DNA from: Spiroplasma chrysopicola DF-1
GTDB lineage: Bacteria > Bacillota_I > Bacilli_A > Mycoplasmatales > Mycoplasmataceae
Length of the DNA stretch: 64,000 nucleotides
Assembly: GCF_000400935.1 (NCBI RefSeq)
Contig: NC_021280.1
Location: 124,001-188,000, forward strand
Direction of reading: 5' to 3'
Each line of letters opens with the position of its first letter. The first letter of the stretch is position 1. Below the pieces are notes generated by a model that ran no database searches, was not told the origin of the DNA, and worked only from the letters and a program-made list of their open reading frames with translations. Both the position numbers and the translations under genes were made by a program. This document shows, in pieces, positions 10,970-21,021 of the stretch.

Positions 10970-12128
10970 TGTAAAAACCACACACATTTAAGACCACTAA
11001 ATTCTTTAGAATAAATTTAGGAGGATTAAAAATGATAACAAGTATTATTACTGAAAATGAATTATATAAATTACATCGTGGTTTTAAAAAGTGGTATGGG
11101 CGTGTTGAACCAACTAAAGAAACAAATTATATCTATCATCATTTGTCAAATTATTTTAATTTATGCCATAAATACTATTTAAAAAGTCACTCATTAAACC
11201 AGTTAATTAAATTATTTTATAAAGGCAAACAAACATTTTATACATGATCAAATAAAATTAAAGAATTTTTATTAAATTCTTATGATTTTGAATGATTTAA
11301 AAAGACTTCAACACGACCAAAAACTATTCATTATCATTATAGTAAAATATATAAAAGAAAAATTGCTAAGATGATTAAAACATACCGAGAAAAATATGGC
11401 ACAGGGATATATGAGTTTTATAATTTAACATTAGCAAATTATTTTACCTACCAAAATATGCCAATTAAACATAACATTAAAACATTAATAAAATGAGATA
11501 AAACATTTAATAATTATTCTAAGCGTAAAAATATAAAGAAAATATATCAACGTTATGAAATGCCCGAATTAGGACATGTTCAACATGATGTTAAAATATT
11601 AACTAAAAATATGACAGGTTACAAAAAAGATTTGTATATTTTTGATTACATTGATGAAAAATCACGTTATGCAGTGGCTTATGTTTCTGCGCATAAAACA
11701 CAAGATATTGCTGCTAAACTATTTGAAAAAGCTTATTTTGAATTTAAAAATATTGGCATTAACATTAAGAGAATTCGAACAGACAATGGAACTGAATATG
11801 TATATAATCATCGTTCAAATTATGCTCATCGAAAAAGTGAATTTACAAAAGCAGTAAATAAAAAAGGAGTTGCTCATCAGACAACTCCAGTGCGTTCCCC
11901 ACAGTCAAATGGGAAAATTGAAAGATTTCATCGTAACTGAAATAAGTTTTTTGAATATTTACCAAGATATCTTAAGGAAATTGATGATATTGAAAAACAA
12001 ATTAAAATCTTTCTAAATTATTATAACAATATTCGACGACATAAGAGCATAAATCTTTTAACACCTGCTGAAGCTGTGTTAAAATTTTTAAAAGACTAAC
12101 TGGTCTTAAATGTCTATGGTACCTTACA
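10970..12128 (+). mobile_element. Insertion sequence with TGTAA ends and 15-bp target duplication
   Basis: A 1159-bp element with one DDE transposase. The left end begins TGTAAAAACC and the right end read inward begins TGTAAGGTACC. Both then share ACATTTAAGACCA, giving imperfect inverted repeats of about 27 bp (10970-10996 and 12101-12128). The 15-bp direct repeats outside the ends are identical, which suggests a recent insertion. Long duplications of this size are known for the IS1202 superfamily; assignment to it is tentative. It sits between the rpsT promoter and the promoter of the next gene. Confidence 0.85.
11032..12099 (+). CDS. DDE (rve-type) transposase
   Basis: 355 residues, intact. 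The N-terminal 170 residues are basic and hold the presumed DNA-binding region. The catalytic core shows the three acidic residues in context: GHVQHDVKIL (first Asp), RIRTDNGTEY (second Asp) and SPQSNGKIERFHRN (Glu). It ends YYNNIRRHKSINLLTPAEAV, typical of integrase-core transposases. GGAGG precedes the ATG. There is no sign of frameshift, so the element is probably mobile. It could also be classed near IS481/IS3; the long target duplication argues for an IS1202-like group. Confidence 0.88.
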
Positions 12129-12143
12129 ACTTTTATATTTTTC
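12129..12143. repeat. Right 15-bp target-site duplication
   Basis: Second copy of ACTTTTATATTTTTC, adjoining the right end of the insertion sequence. Confidence 0.85.
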
Positions 12144-12168
12144 AATATTTCTTTTGGAATTAGCGACC

Positions 12169-12199
12169 TTACTCTAATTATCCGGTATAATTAGAGTAA
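12169..12199. promoter_or_regulatory. Perfect 13-bp palindrome over a -10 box (candidate operator)
   Basis: TTACTCTAATTAT and its exact reverse complement ATAATTAGAGTAA are separated by CCGGT. TATAAT at 12186-12191 is contained in the right half. No T-run follows, so it does not look like a terminator. A dimeric repressor could block the promoter of the 12221 gene by binding here. Confidence 0.6.
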
Positions 12200-12220
12200 A
12201 TTATAAAAGGAGTTTTTAAG

Positions 12221-12508
12221 ATGGGATATTATTATCAACATAAATTGGCTTTTTCCGACCATGGTTTCCAAAGAATTAAAGAGCGAATTGCTAATTTTAA
12301 AAATGAAAATGAATGAATAGTCAAAGAAAAAATAATTAAAATGATTGACAATTCTTCTGATCGAATTGAAACAAGAGATTATTTATATATTAAATTAGAT
12401 GATTTAAAAGGTAATTTATATGTTGTTATTCAAAAAAATGCGAAGTTAATTATTACAGTAACACCAATGAGTCCACAAAAAATTTTAGATATTATTACAT
12501 CAGGATAA
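12221..12508 (+). CDS. Small DUF4258-like protein
   Basis: 95 residues, two exon-like halves only apparent because of a TGA(Trp) at about 12317. The FSDHGFQRIKERI segment and the C-terminal NLYVVIQKNAKLIITVTPMS resemble DUF4258-type proteins, which share a fold with RelE/ParE-like toxins. The likeness is by eye. AAAGGAG precedes the ATG and a perfect palindrome covers the -10 box. No partner gene that could be an antitoxin is adjacent; the upstream side is occupied by the insertion sequence. A regulator or a solitary RNase-like protein are both possible. Confidence 0.6.
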
Positions 12509-12562
12509 GTTACTTAAAAAAATATGTTATATTATAGGTAATAGCAATCAGGAGGAAAAGAA

Positions 12563-13000
12563 ATGAAAATTGCGATTGGAAATGATCATACAGGGGTAGC
12601 AATGAAAAATGATATTGTAACTTACTTAACAAATAATGGTTATGAAGTTATTAATATTGGCACTAATGATGGCCAAGCAGCAGATTATCCAAATTTTGGC
12701 CATCAAGTGGGTCAAACTGTTGCAAATGGAGTTGCTGATTTAGGAATAGTTATTTGTGGAACTGGGATTGGGATTTCAATAGCTGCTAATAAAGTACCAG
12801 GAGTTCGTGCGGCATTGTGCTATGAAACAACAACTGCCCAATTGGCCCGTGAACATAATAATGCCAATGTTTTAGCACTAGGGGCACGTTTAATTGCTAA
12901 TCAAAAAGCAATTTGAATTGTTGAAGCATTTTTAAAAGCCAACTTTGATGAAGGCCGTCATGCTAGAAGAGTTAATCAAATTGAAGACATTACTTGTTAA
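12563..13000 (+). CDS. rpiB: Ribose-5-phosphate isomerase B
   Basis: 145 residues. MKIAIGNDHTGVAMK is the substrate-loop start of RpiB/LacAB, and IVICGTGIGISIAANK is its anion-hole motif; the catalytic Cys is in VICGTG. It interconverts ribose-5-phosphate and ribulose-5-phosphate and so feeds PRPP synthesis by prs nearby. GGAGG precedes the ATG; one TGA(Trp) occurs at 12914. LacA/LacB sugar-phosphate isomerases are close relatives and cannot be excluded by eye. Confidence 0.88.
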
Positions 13001-13002
13001 TT

Positions 13003-13046
13003 AAAAAGCAGTGGAAAGTTACATTACAACTTCTACTGCTTTTATT
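13003..13046. terminator. Bidirectional terminator rpiB/nfu
   Basis: AAAGCAGTGGAAAGTT pairs with AACTTCTACTGCTTT around ACATTAC. A-run on the left and T-run on the right serve both directions. The right arm lies within the last codons of the convergent nfu gene. Confidence 0.75.
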
Positions 13047-13246
13047 TCGGGTAATTCATTTTTAACAATTTGCTCAACACCATCTTTAACTGTCATGTCA
13101 ATTAAACCACAGTTTACACATGCTCCTCCAAGACGAATGTAAACAATATCATCTTTTAATTCTACAAATTCGATATCACCGCCATCTTGATTAATATAAG
13201 GGCGTAAATTATCAATAATATCTTTTGCTTGAGCATTTTTATCCAT
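13019..13246 (-). CDS. nfu: NifU-like iron-sulfur scaffold (Nfu domain)
   Basis: 75 residues, a stand-alone Nfu domain. The CVNC motif in RLGGACVNCGLIDMTVK supplies the two cysteines that bridge an Fe-S cluster between subunits. LRPYINQDGGDIEFV is the conserved N-terminal part. It is convergent with rpiB and divergent from prs. AGGTGAATGA precedes the ATG on the minus strand. Confidence 0.9.
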   Translation of the reverse strand: MDKNAQAKDIIDNLRPYINQDGGDIEFVELKDDIVYIRLGGACVNCGLIDMTVKDGVEQIVKNELPEIKAVEVVM

Positions 13247-13374
13247 TCATTCACCTACTTTTAAATATTATATCTTATTTCGACAATTTCTTTAAAAAGT
13301 TTCTTTATTTACGAAAAGATAAGTTATATAATAAAATTAAGGACTAAATATTAAAAAAAGGAGTAAATATTTTA

Positions 13375-14400
13375 ATGGTGGAAAACAAGAACTTTAGTGT
13401 TTATGGCTTATCAGCTAGTGGAAAGTTAGCAGATGAAATTTGCCAAGTGTTAAATATTAAAAGAGAAGAAATGGAAATTATTCGTTTTGCGGATGGGGAA
13501 ATTTTGACAAGAGCTGTTAATTCAGTGCGAGGGAAGGATATCTATATTATCCAATCAACTTCAAATCCAGTTAATGAAAATTTAATGGAATTATTAATTG
13601 CAATTGATGCTTTAAAAAGAGGAAGTGCTAATAGTATTAATGTTATTATTCCATACTTTGGTTATGCCCGCCAAGATCGCAAAGCAAAAGGACGTCAACC
13701 AATTACTTGTAAATTAGTGGCCAATATGATTACAACAGCAGGGGCAACAAGAGTGATGACAATTGATTTACACTCCCCACAATCAATGGGATTCTTTGAT
13801 GTTCCTGTTGACGATTTACGTTCAACACAAGAATTTGTGAAAAGAATTATTGGCGAAATTGAGGCAAATGAAATTACTTCAGAAATTACAATTGTGTCAC
13901 CTGACCACGGTGGTTTAGTTCGTGTTCGTGAAGTTGCTGATAAATTAACGGGATTACCTGTTAATATTGCTGTTATTGATAAAAAGCGCTCACAGCCAAA
14001 TGTTAGTGAAGTCCAATTTGTTTTAGGGGAAGTTAAAGATCGTGTTTGTTTTATTGTTGATGATATGATTGATACCGCTGGAACTATTTGTAATGCGGCA
14101 CGAGCATTGAAAGAAAGTGGGGCTAAAGAAGTTTATTTATTAGCATGTCATGGTGTTTTTTCACCACCAGCTTGTGAAAGATTATCAGCTTTAATTCAAG
14201 AAGGAATTGTTAAAAAAGTTATTGTAACAAATACAATTGATATTGTTCCCGAACGTCGTTTTGTTGGTTTAGAAGTTATTTCAATTGCTGAATTAATTGG
14301 TAATATGATTGCAGCGGTTGTTAATAAAAATAGTTTATCAGATGTTTATTCACAATATAATGAAAAAATTAAAGAATTAATTAAATTAATGAAAAAATAA
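13375..14400 (+). CDS. prs: Ribose-phosphate pyrophosphokinase (PRPP synthetase)
   Basis: 341 residues. FADGEILTRAVNSVRGKDIY, PYFGYARQDRKAKGRQPI (ATP binding) and the PRPP motif VDDMIDTAGTI are all present. The enzyme makes PRPP from ribose-5-phosphate and ATP for purine, pyrimidine and NAD synthesis. The start at ATG 13375 follows AAAGGAG with an 11-base gap. A TATAAT at 13327-13332 is the likely -10 box. A terminator overlaps the stop, so the gene is monocistronic. Confidence 0.96.
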   Translation: MVENKNFSVYGLSASGKLADEICQVLNIKREEMEIIRFADGEILTRAVNSVRGKDIYIIQSTSNPVNENLMELLIAIDALKRGSANSINVIIPYFGYARQDRKAKGRQPITCKLVANMITTAGATRVMTIDLHSPQSMGFFDVPVDDLRSTQEFVKRIIGEIEANEITSEITIVSPDHGGLVRVREVADKLTGLPVNIAVIDKKRSQPNVSEVQFVLGEVKDRVCFIVDDMIDTAGTICNAARALKESGAKEVYLLACHGVFSPPACERLSALIQEGIVKKVIVTNTIDIVPERRFVGLEVISIAELIGNMIAAVVNKNSLSDVYSQYNEKIKELIKLMKK

Positions 14401-14429
14401 GTCTAAGAAGAAAGACTTATTTTTTTTAC
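14397..14429 (+). terminator. prs terminator
   Basis: AAGTCT pairs with AGACTT around AAGAAGAA, followed by eight T. Confidence 0.8.
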
Positions 14430-14445
14430 CATAGTTAAGGTAAAA
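14424..14445. promoter_or_regulatory. Dyad in the uvrB leader (candidate operator)
   Basis: TTTTACC and GGTAAAA are exact inverted 7-mers around ATAGTTAA, directly ahead of an AT-rich TAAAATAT that could be the uvrB -10 region. The left arm shares bases with the T-run of the prs terminator. Confidence 0.4.
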
Positions 14446-14478
14446 TATATCTAAGAGGTTTTATGAAGGGGTGAAGAA

Positions 14479-16443
14479 ATGTTTAAATTAGTTTCCAATT
14501 ATCAACCAGCTGGTGATCAACCACAAGCAATTGAAAATTTATTATTAGGACTAAAAAATAATAAAAAAAACCAAGTATTACTGGGAGCCACTGGAACCGG
14601 GAAGACTTTTACAATGGCTAATATTATTGAACACTATAATAAACCAACGTTGGTAATGGCCCATAATAAAACATTAGCAATGCAGTTGTACGTTGAATTA
14701 AAAGAATTATTTCCCGATAATCGTGTTGAATATTTTGTCTCTAACTTTGACTTTTATCAACCAGAAGCATATATTCCGAGCCGGGATTTATATATTGATA
14801 AAGATGCTAAACAAAATATGGAATTAGATATGATGCGATTAAGTGCTTTTAATGCTTTAATTATGCGTAAAGATGTTATTGTTGTTGCGTCTGTTGCGGC
14901 AATTTATGGGGCTCAAGATCCCAATGAGTATAAAAAATCATTTTTTCAATTAAATCGTGGTGAAAAAATTGGGAAAAAACAATTAACAAATTATTTGGTT
15001 TCTTCTGGTTATGTTCGCAATGATATAGAACAAATTCCTGGGACTTTTAGTGCAAAAGGAGATGTCATTAAAATTGTTCCTGGGTGAAATATTAAAACAT
15101 TTATTCGTATTGATTTATTTGGGGATGAAATTGATGATATCTGTTATATTGATGGATTAAATGGGGATGTAACTCAACGTTTATCAACCTTAACAATTTT
15201 TCCGGCCCAAGATTATATTACTTCTCCAGAGCGTTTAACAAAAGCGATTGAATTAATTGAAAAAGAATTGGTTGTTCGCTTGGAAGAATTAAAGGGTGAA
15301 GGAAAAATTGTTGAAACTCAACGTTTAAAACAAAGAACAGAATATGATTTAGATATGCTCCGTGAAAGTGGGATTTGTTCAGGAATTGAAAACTATTCAC
15401 GCCATCTTGATTTACGCCAAGAAGGGGAACCCCCATATACTTTAATTGATTTTTTTGGCGATGATTTTTTAACGATTATTGATGAATCTCATATGTCAAT
15501 TCCCCAAATTAGAGCAATGTATAATACTGATCGTAGCCGGAAAGAAACATTAGTTAATTACGGTTTTCGATTAAAAAGTGCTTTAGATAATCGACCATTA
15601 AATTTTGAAGAATTTAATGGTAAATTAAAAAATACAATTTATGTTTCAGCAACACCAGCCGAGTATGAGTTAGAATTGGCAAATCATCAAGTCGCTGAGC
15701 AAATTATTCGACCAACGGGATTACTAGACCCAACCGTGGAAGTTAAACAAACAGTTGGGCAAATTGATGATATTATTGTACAAATTAAAGAACGTCGGGC
15801 AAAAAATGAACGGGTATTTATTACCACCTTAACAATTCGAATGTCTGAAGATTTGACAAGTTATCTACAAGAGCAAGATATTAAAGTGGCATACTTGCAT
15901 AGTGAATTAAAAACATTAGAGCGTAGTCAAATTTTGCTAGATTTACGGAAAGGTGTTTATGATTGTATTGTTGGTGTCAACTTAATTCGGGAAGGAATTG
16001 ATATTCCGGAAGTCTCCTTGATTTGTATTTTAGATGCTGACAAACAAGGATTTTTGCGTAATGCGCGAAGTTTAATCCAAACAATTGGGCGTGCGGCGCG
16101 AAATGCACATGGTCATGTTATTCTTTATGCTGATAAAATGTCTGATGCAATGAAACAAGCCATTAAAGAAACGCAACGTCGTCGGGCAATTCAAGAAGCG
16201 TATAATAGTAGGTATAATATTGAACCCCAAACAATTGTTAAAGCAATTCGTGATTATACTAATATTCGGATTCAAGATCAAAAATTACATAAAATTAAAA
16301 ATAAAAATTCAAAAGAATATAAAACAGCGAAAGATGGTTTATTGAATGATTTACGTAAACAAATGTATGAAGCTAGTGAAAAATTAGATTTTGAAAAGGC
16401 TGCAGAATTAAGAGATATCATTCTTGAAATTGAAGCGGAATAA
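14479..16443 (+). CDS. uvrB: Excinuclease ABC subunit B
   Basis: 654 residues. The motif GATGTGKT at 36-43 is Walker A. The beta-hairpin region YYQPEAYIP-type reads [12 protein letters not shown], the DEAD-like box is [13 protein letters not shown], and helicase motifs V/VI appear in [17 protein letters not shown] and IGRAARNA. The C-terminus ([19 protein letters not shown]) is the UVR domain that contacts UvrC. UvrB verifies DNA damage together with UvrA, encoded at 32298. One TGA(Trp) at 15085 splits the frame in the standard code. Confidence 0.97.
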
Positions 16444-16487
16444 TGAGAACATATAAGTAGAAATAAAATTGCAGAATAGGTGGAAAA

Positions 16488-17414
16488 ATGGCAAAGTTTA
16501 CAGTGCAAGATATTATGGATAAGTTTAAATATGAATTATTGGTTGGAGCTGATAATTTAAGCCGAGAAATTAAAGTATATGGAATAAATCGCCCAGGACT
16601 AGAATTAGCAGGTTTTGATCCGGAAAAAGATAATCTAAATCGCCGGGTAATTTTGTTGTCGAACAAAGAACAAATGTATGTTCAGACCTTGAGTGAAGAA
16701 ATCCGCCGTGCGCGTTATGAGTTTATTTTAAATGAAAATATTCCGTTGGTAATTTTAACAGAAAAGTTTACCGATCCGCTTTTATTAGAAATTGCTAGAA
16801 CACATCAGTGTCCAGTCGCAAGGGCAACTGGGATTACAACAAGTCGTTTATATCAAACTTTGTTAGAATATTTTGATGAATATTTTTCACCAACATATGA
16901 AGAGCATGGCTCATTAATTAATATCTTTGGGAAAGGGGTATTACTTATTGGGAAATCAGGAATTGGGAAATCAGAAATTACGTTAGAATTAGTGAAAAAA
17001 AATCACTTGTTTGTGGGTGATGATCGGATTGTTATTCAACAACGTAATAATAAGCTTTTTGGTCGTTCACATGAAATTCTAAAAAACCTAATTGAAGTAA
17101 GAGGATTAGGAATTTTAGATTTAAGTAAAATTTATGGTTTACAAATCTTATTGGAAGAAACAACCGTTGATTTAGTGATTGAATTAATTTTATTAGATAA
17201 TGAAGAATATAAAACAATTGACCGTTTAGGGGCAAAATATAACTATACAACAATTCTTGAAACAAAAGTACCAATTATTAAAATCCCAGTTACTTATGGA
17301 CGTAGTGTTAGTGAACTAGTGGAAACTGCTGTTTCAAAATTAAAACTAGAAGAAGCTGGTTTTTCATCCCTTAAACTATTAGAACAACAGTTTAAAAAAT
17401 ATTCAGAAGAATAG
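16488..17414 (+). CDS. hprK: HPr kinase/phosphorylase
   Basis: 308 residues. The P-loop GKSGIGKSE lies at about 154-162, and the family signature VRGLGILDLSKIYG follows. The N-terminal domain (VYGINRPGLELAGF) is also typical. The enzyme phosphorylates HPr of the sugar phosphotransferase system on serine in response to metabolic state. It heads the hprK-lgt-trxB cluster found in Firmicutes, with only 13 bases before lgt. Confidence 0.96.
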   Translation: MAKFTVQDIMDKFKYELLVGADNLSREIKVYGINRPGLELAGFDPEKDNLNRRVILLSNKEQMYVQTLSEEIRRARYEFILNENIPLVILTEKFTDPLLLEIARTHQCPVARATGITTSRLYQTLLEYFDEYFSPTYEEHGSLINIFGKGVLLIGKSGIGKSEITLELVKKNHLFVGDDRIVIQQRNNKLFGRSHEILKNLIEVRGLGILDLSKIYGLQILLEETTVDLVIELILLDNEEYKTIDRLGAKYNYTTILETKVPIIKIPVTYGRSVSELVETAVSKLKLEEAGFSSLKLLEQQFKKYSEE

Positions 17415-17427
17415 AGGAGATTTTTAA

Positions 17428-18642
17428 GTGAATTTATTAACATGAGTAGCCCAGGATATGTATTGAGGGTGGTTCCGGCCATACTGACTTTTTATTTTTT
17501 GTGGTTTTTTAATTGCTATTTTAATTTCATGATTTCGTTTTAAAAGACGTCATATTCCAACCCAAAGTCTTTATATTGCGATTTTTTTATTAACTCCTTT
17601 TGCTTTAATTGGGGCAAGTATTTTTGGAAAATTAGATATTATTCACCCTGTCCAGTTTTATCAGTTATTTATGTTTTGGTTACCTGGAATGAGTATCCAT
17701 GGGGGATTATTGTTTGGTTTAATTGCTGGTTGAGTATGATTTGGCTATGAAGCACGTAAAACTAATATTTCAATCTGAGTTTATGCTGATTTAATTATCC
17801 CAAATATTTTAATTGCCCAAGCATTAGGACGTTGGGGAAACTTTTTTAACCATGAATTATTAGGAGCGCCAGTTGATCAAAGTGCGCTAATGTGACTGCC
17901 AAGATTTATTCGCGATAATTTATTTAAGTGATATATTGATCCGAATGGGATTATTGACCCACAGACAAATGTGATAACAGCGGGAGGGCATATTCCATTT
18001 GATCCAAATAATCCTGATTTTTGAAATAAAATTCAATATTTTCAGCCAATTTTCTTATATGAATCATTTGCTAATGTGATGTTATGAGCAGTCATTGTTT
18101 TTTTAGTTCCCGCAATATTCCGTTATAGTTATTACTGACAATTTAAAAAAAGAGAACCAAATTTTGCAACATTATCTTACAAAGGAGTTTGAGATAAGTG
18201 GTATTATGATGTTCATCCTGACCAACAAATGGTACGGAACTTATCACAGCAAGAAAATTTAAAGAAAATTTATTTTAAAAATATTTATAAGTTACCCCGT
18301 TGAGAACGATTTAAAATTCGGTTAAAATATTGAGGTGCGAGAATTAAACAAACTTTTACAGCAAATCGCGAAAAATTAGAAAAAATTCAAAATCCCCATA
18401 ATTTAATTGTTTTACGTAGTGGGGTCCAAGCAGGAATGTATATTTTTGGTTATAATATTATTCGTCTGATTTTAGAAGTACAGCGAACAGATCAAGATTT
18501 ATTTATTAAAAATGCGCGGGTATTAGATTATATTATTATTAGTTTAATGATTTTATTAGGGGCAGCCTTAGTGTTTTTTGCCCAATTTATTTCTGTTAAA
18601 AAATGAAGAAAAGGTGGATGACTATATGAAAAACAATACTAA
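17428..18642 (+). CDS. lgt: Prolipoprotein diacylglyceryl transferase, with extra cytoplasmic insert
   Basis: 404 residues versus roughly 260-300 usual. Membrane helices start near residue 15; the [16 protein letters not shown] and [13 protein letters not shown] motifs define Lgt, which transfers diacylglycerol to the lipobox cysteine. After the YESFANV segment there is an insert of about 100 mostly basic residues (from FKKREPNF to about NPHNL) before the last two helices ([13 protein letters not shown] and [13 protein letters not shown]). Start GTG 17428 follows GAGGAG. Many TGA codons encode Trp. The 3' end overlaps trxB by 17 bases. Confidence 0.92.
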
Positions 18643-19570
18643 TGAAATTTATGATATTTTAATTATTGGGGTCGGACCAGCCGGGATGACGGCAGCAATT
18701 TATGCAGCCCGGGCAATGGCAAAAATTGCAATGATTGAAAAAGGGGCTCCTGGTGGAAAAGTAACTAAAACAAGTGAAATTGAAAATTATCCTGGTTTTG
18801 ATTCAATTTTAGGACCAGATTTAGCTTATAAAATGTTTGAACAAACTCAAAAATTACAAATTCCTTATTTAGGGGAAAAAATTATTGAAGTGAAAAAAGA
18901 GCCAGCAACTAATTTATTTGAATTAGTAACATTATCAGAAAAAAGTTATTATGCTCGTGCTGTTATTGTTGCGACAGGAACAGTTGAACGAAAGATTGGA
19001 ATTCCTGGGGAATTAGATTTATATGGAATGGGAGTTTCATATTGTGCTGTTTGTGATGGAGCTTTATTTAAGAACAAAGATGTTGCTGTTGTTGGGGGAG
19101 GATATGCTGCTCTAGAAGAAGCAATGTATTTAACAAAGTTTGCTAATAAAGTTTACTTAATTCACCGTCGTAATCAGTTCCGTGCTGATAAAAATGTCGT
19201 CGAAAAAGCTAAAAATAACCCTAAAATTGAATTTGTGTTTGATACTATATCAACAGAAATCAAAGGGGTTGACAGTAAAAAAGTAAATGGCTTGGTTGTT
19301 AAAAATGTCAAAACAAATGCTGTCCAAGAGTTAGCAGTTAGTGGTGTATTCCCCTATATTGGTTCAATCCCGATTACGCAATTTTTAGAACAAATGGATG
19401 TTTTGGATGAAAATAATTATGTCATTGTTGATAGCAAAGGGGCAACGAAAGTCCCAGGTTTATTTGCGGCGGGGGATGTTACAAATACAACTCTACGTCA
19501 AATTGCCACAGCAGTTAGTGATGGTTCAAAGGCTGGACAGTTTGCTGTTGAATATCTTGATAATTTATAA
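18626..19570 (+). CDS. trxB: Thioredoxin reductase
   Basis: 314 residues. FAD-binding GVGPAGMTAAIYAARA, redox pair CAVC in YCAVCDGALFKNKD, NADPH-binding VVGGGYAALEEA, and C-terminal GLFAAGDVT. It keeps thioredoxin reduced. ATG 18626 is chosen because AAAGGTGGA sits just before it; an in-frame ATG-like start at 18578 would lie inside lgt. It ends the hprK-lgt-trxB operon. Confidence 0.95.
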   Translation: MKNNTNEIYDILIIGVGPAGMTAAIYAARAMAKIAMIEKGAPGGKVTKTSEIENYPGFDSILGPDLAYKMFEQTQKLQIPYLGEKIIEVKKEPATNLFELVTLSEKSYYARAVIVATGTVERKIGIPGELDLYGMGVSYCAVCDGALFKNKDVAVVGGGYAALEEAMYLTKFANKVYLIHRRNQFRADKNVVEKAKNNPKIEFVFDTISTEIKGVDSKKVNGLVVKNVKTNAVQELAVSGVFPYIGSIPITQFLEQMDVLDENNYVIVDSKGATKVPGLFAAGDVTNTTLRQIATAVSDGSKAGQFAVEYLDNL

Positions 19571-19637
19571 GGAAATTAAATAATTAGTGTTAAAATAAAA
19601 GAGAAAAAATTAAAAAAGAGAGAAAGAGGAATTTTTT

Positions 19638-20873
19638 ATGGCAAAAAAAGAATTAAAAGATGTTAGTGTTAGTGGAAAAAAAGTTTTAGTTCGTGTTGAT
19701 TTTAACGTTCCAATGAAAGATGGAATAGTAACAAATGATAATCGAATTACAGCAGCTTTACCTACAATTCAATATTTAATTGAAAATGGGGCAAAAGTAA
19801 TTTTATTTTCACACTTAGGAAAAGTAAAAGTAGAAGATGATTTAAAAAAATTAGACATGAAACCAGTTGCTGATGTCTTAGCACAAAAATTAAATAAAAC
19901 AGTAAAATTTGTCCCTACATTTGAAGGTCCAGAATTAGAAGCAGAAATTAATAGTATGGCAAATGGGGAAGTTATTTTATTCCAAAATACTCGTTTTGCT
20001 GATATTATTGATGAAAATGGTCAAATTTGTTTAGATGACAAAGGGCAAGCAGCTGCAAAAAGAGAAAGTAAAAATAATCCAGAATTAGGAAAATATTGAG
20101 CAAGTTTAGGAGACGTTTTTGTTAATGATGCATTTGGAACAGCTCACCGTGCCCATGCCTCAAACGTTGGAATTGCTTCAAACATTGCAGAATCATGTTT
20201 AGGATTTTTAGTTGAAAAAGAAGTAAAAATGTTATCACAAGGAGTTGATCAACCAGCAAAACCATTTGTTGCAATCCTTGGGGGAGCAAAAGTTTCAGAT
20301 AAAATTGATGTTATTGAAAACTTATTAAATAAAGCCGATAAAATTTTAATCGGAGGGGGAATGGCATATACTTTTGCTGTTGCCAAAGGTGATAAAGTTG
20401 GAAAATCATTATTAGAAAATGATAAAATTGAAGTTGCCAAAGCCTTTTTAGCAAAAGGACAAGATAAAATTATTTTACCAATTGATAATATTGAAGCGCC
20501 AGAATTTGCTGATGTTGAAGGAAAAATTACTCCTGATGCCAACATTGATGATGGTTACATGGGATTAGATATTGGACCAAAGACTGTTGAATTATTTACA
20601 AAAGAATTACAAGATGCAAAAACAGTTGTTTGAAATGGACCAATGGGAGTTTTTGAATTTGAAAACTATAATAAAGGAACAAAAGCAGTTTGTGCAGCAA
20701 TTGCTAACCTGACTGATGCCTTTACTTTAATTGGTGGAGGAGATTCAGCTGCTGCTGCAATTCAATTAGGATATAAAGATAAATTTACTTATATTTCAAC
20801 TGGTGGAGGAGCTAGTTTAGAATATATGGAAGGAAAAGTCTTACCAGGAATTGCTGCTGTTCAAGATAAATAA
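19638..20873 (+). CDS. pgk: Phosphoglycerate kinase
   Basis: 411 residues. [14 protein letters not shown] at the start, [10 protein letters not shown] for substrate contact, [17 protein letters not shown], and the C-terminal [13 protein letters not shown] nucleotide loop. It makes ATP in lower glycolysis, with gap (39496) and tpiA (27764) elsewhere in the window. TGA codes Trp at 20097 and in [12 protein letters not shown]. Codon use favours A-ending codons, as in other highly expressed genes here. A terminator follows. Confidence 0.97.
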
Positions 20874-20877
20874 AACA

Positions 20878-20913
20878 ATAAAACTACACTAATTTATCAG
20901 TGTAGTTTTATTT
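20878..20913 (+). terminator. pgk terminator
   Basis: AAAACTACACT and AGTGTAGTTTT pair around AATTTATC, followed by a T-rich tract. Confidence 0.85.
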
Positions 20914-21021
20914 TATTCTCTTTTCCCCCATTAGATTTGGGTGATTTTATGATAGAATAAAAATGGTTGAATTAACACCAATTTTAATAAATATAAGCTA
21001 AGAATTTAAGGAGAAGTATAA

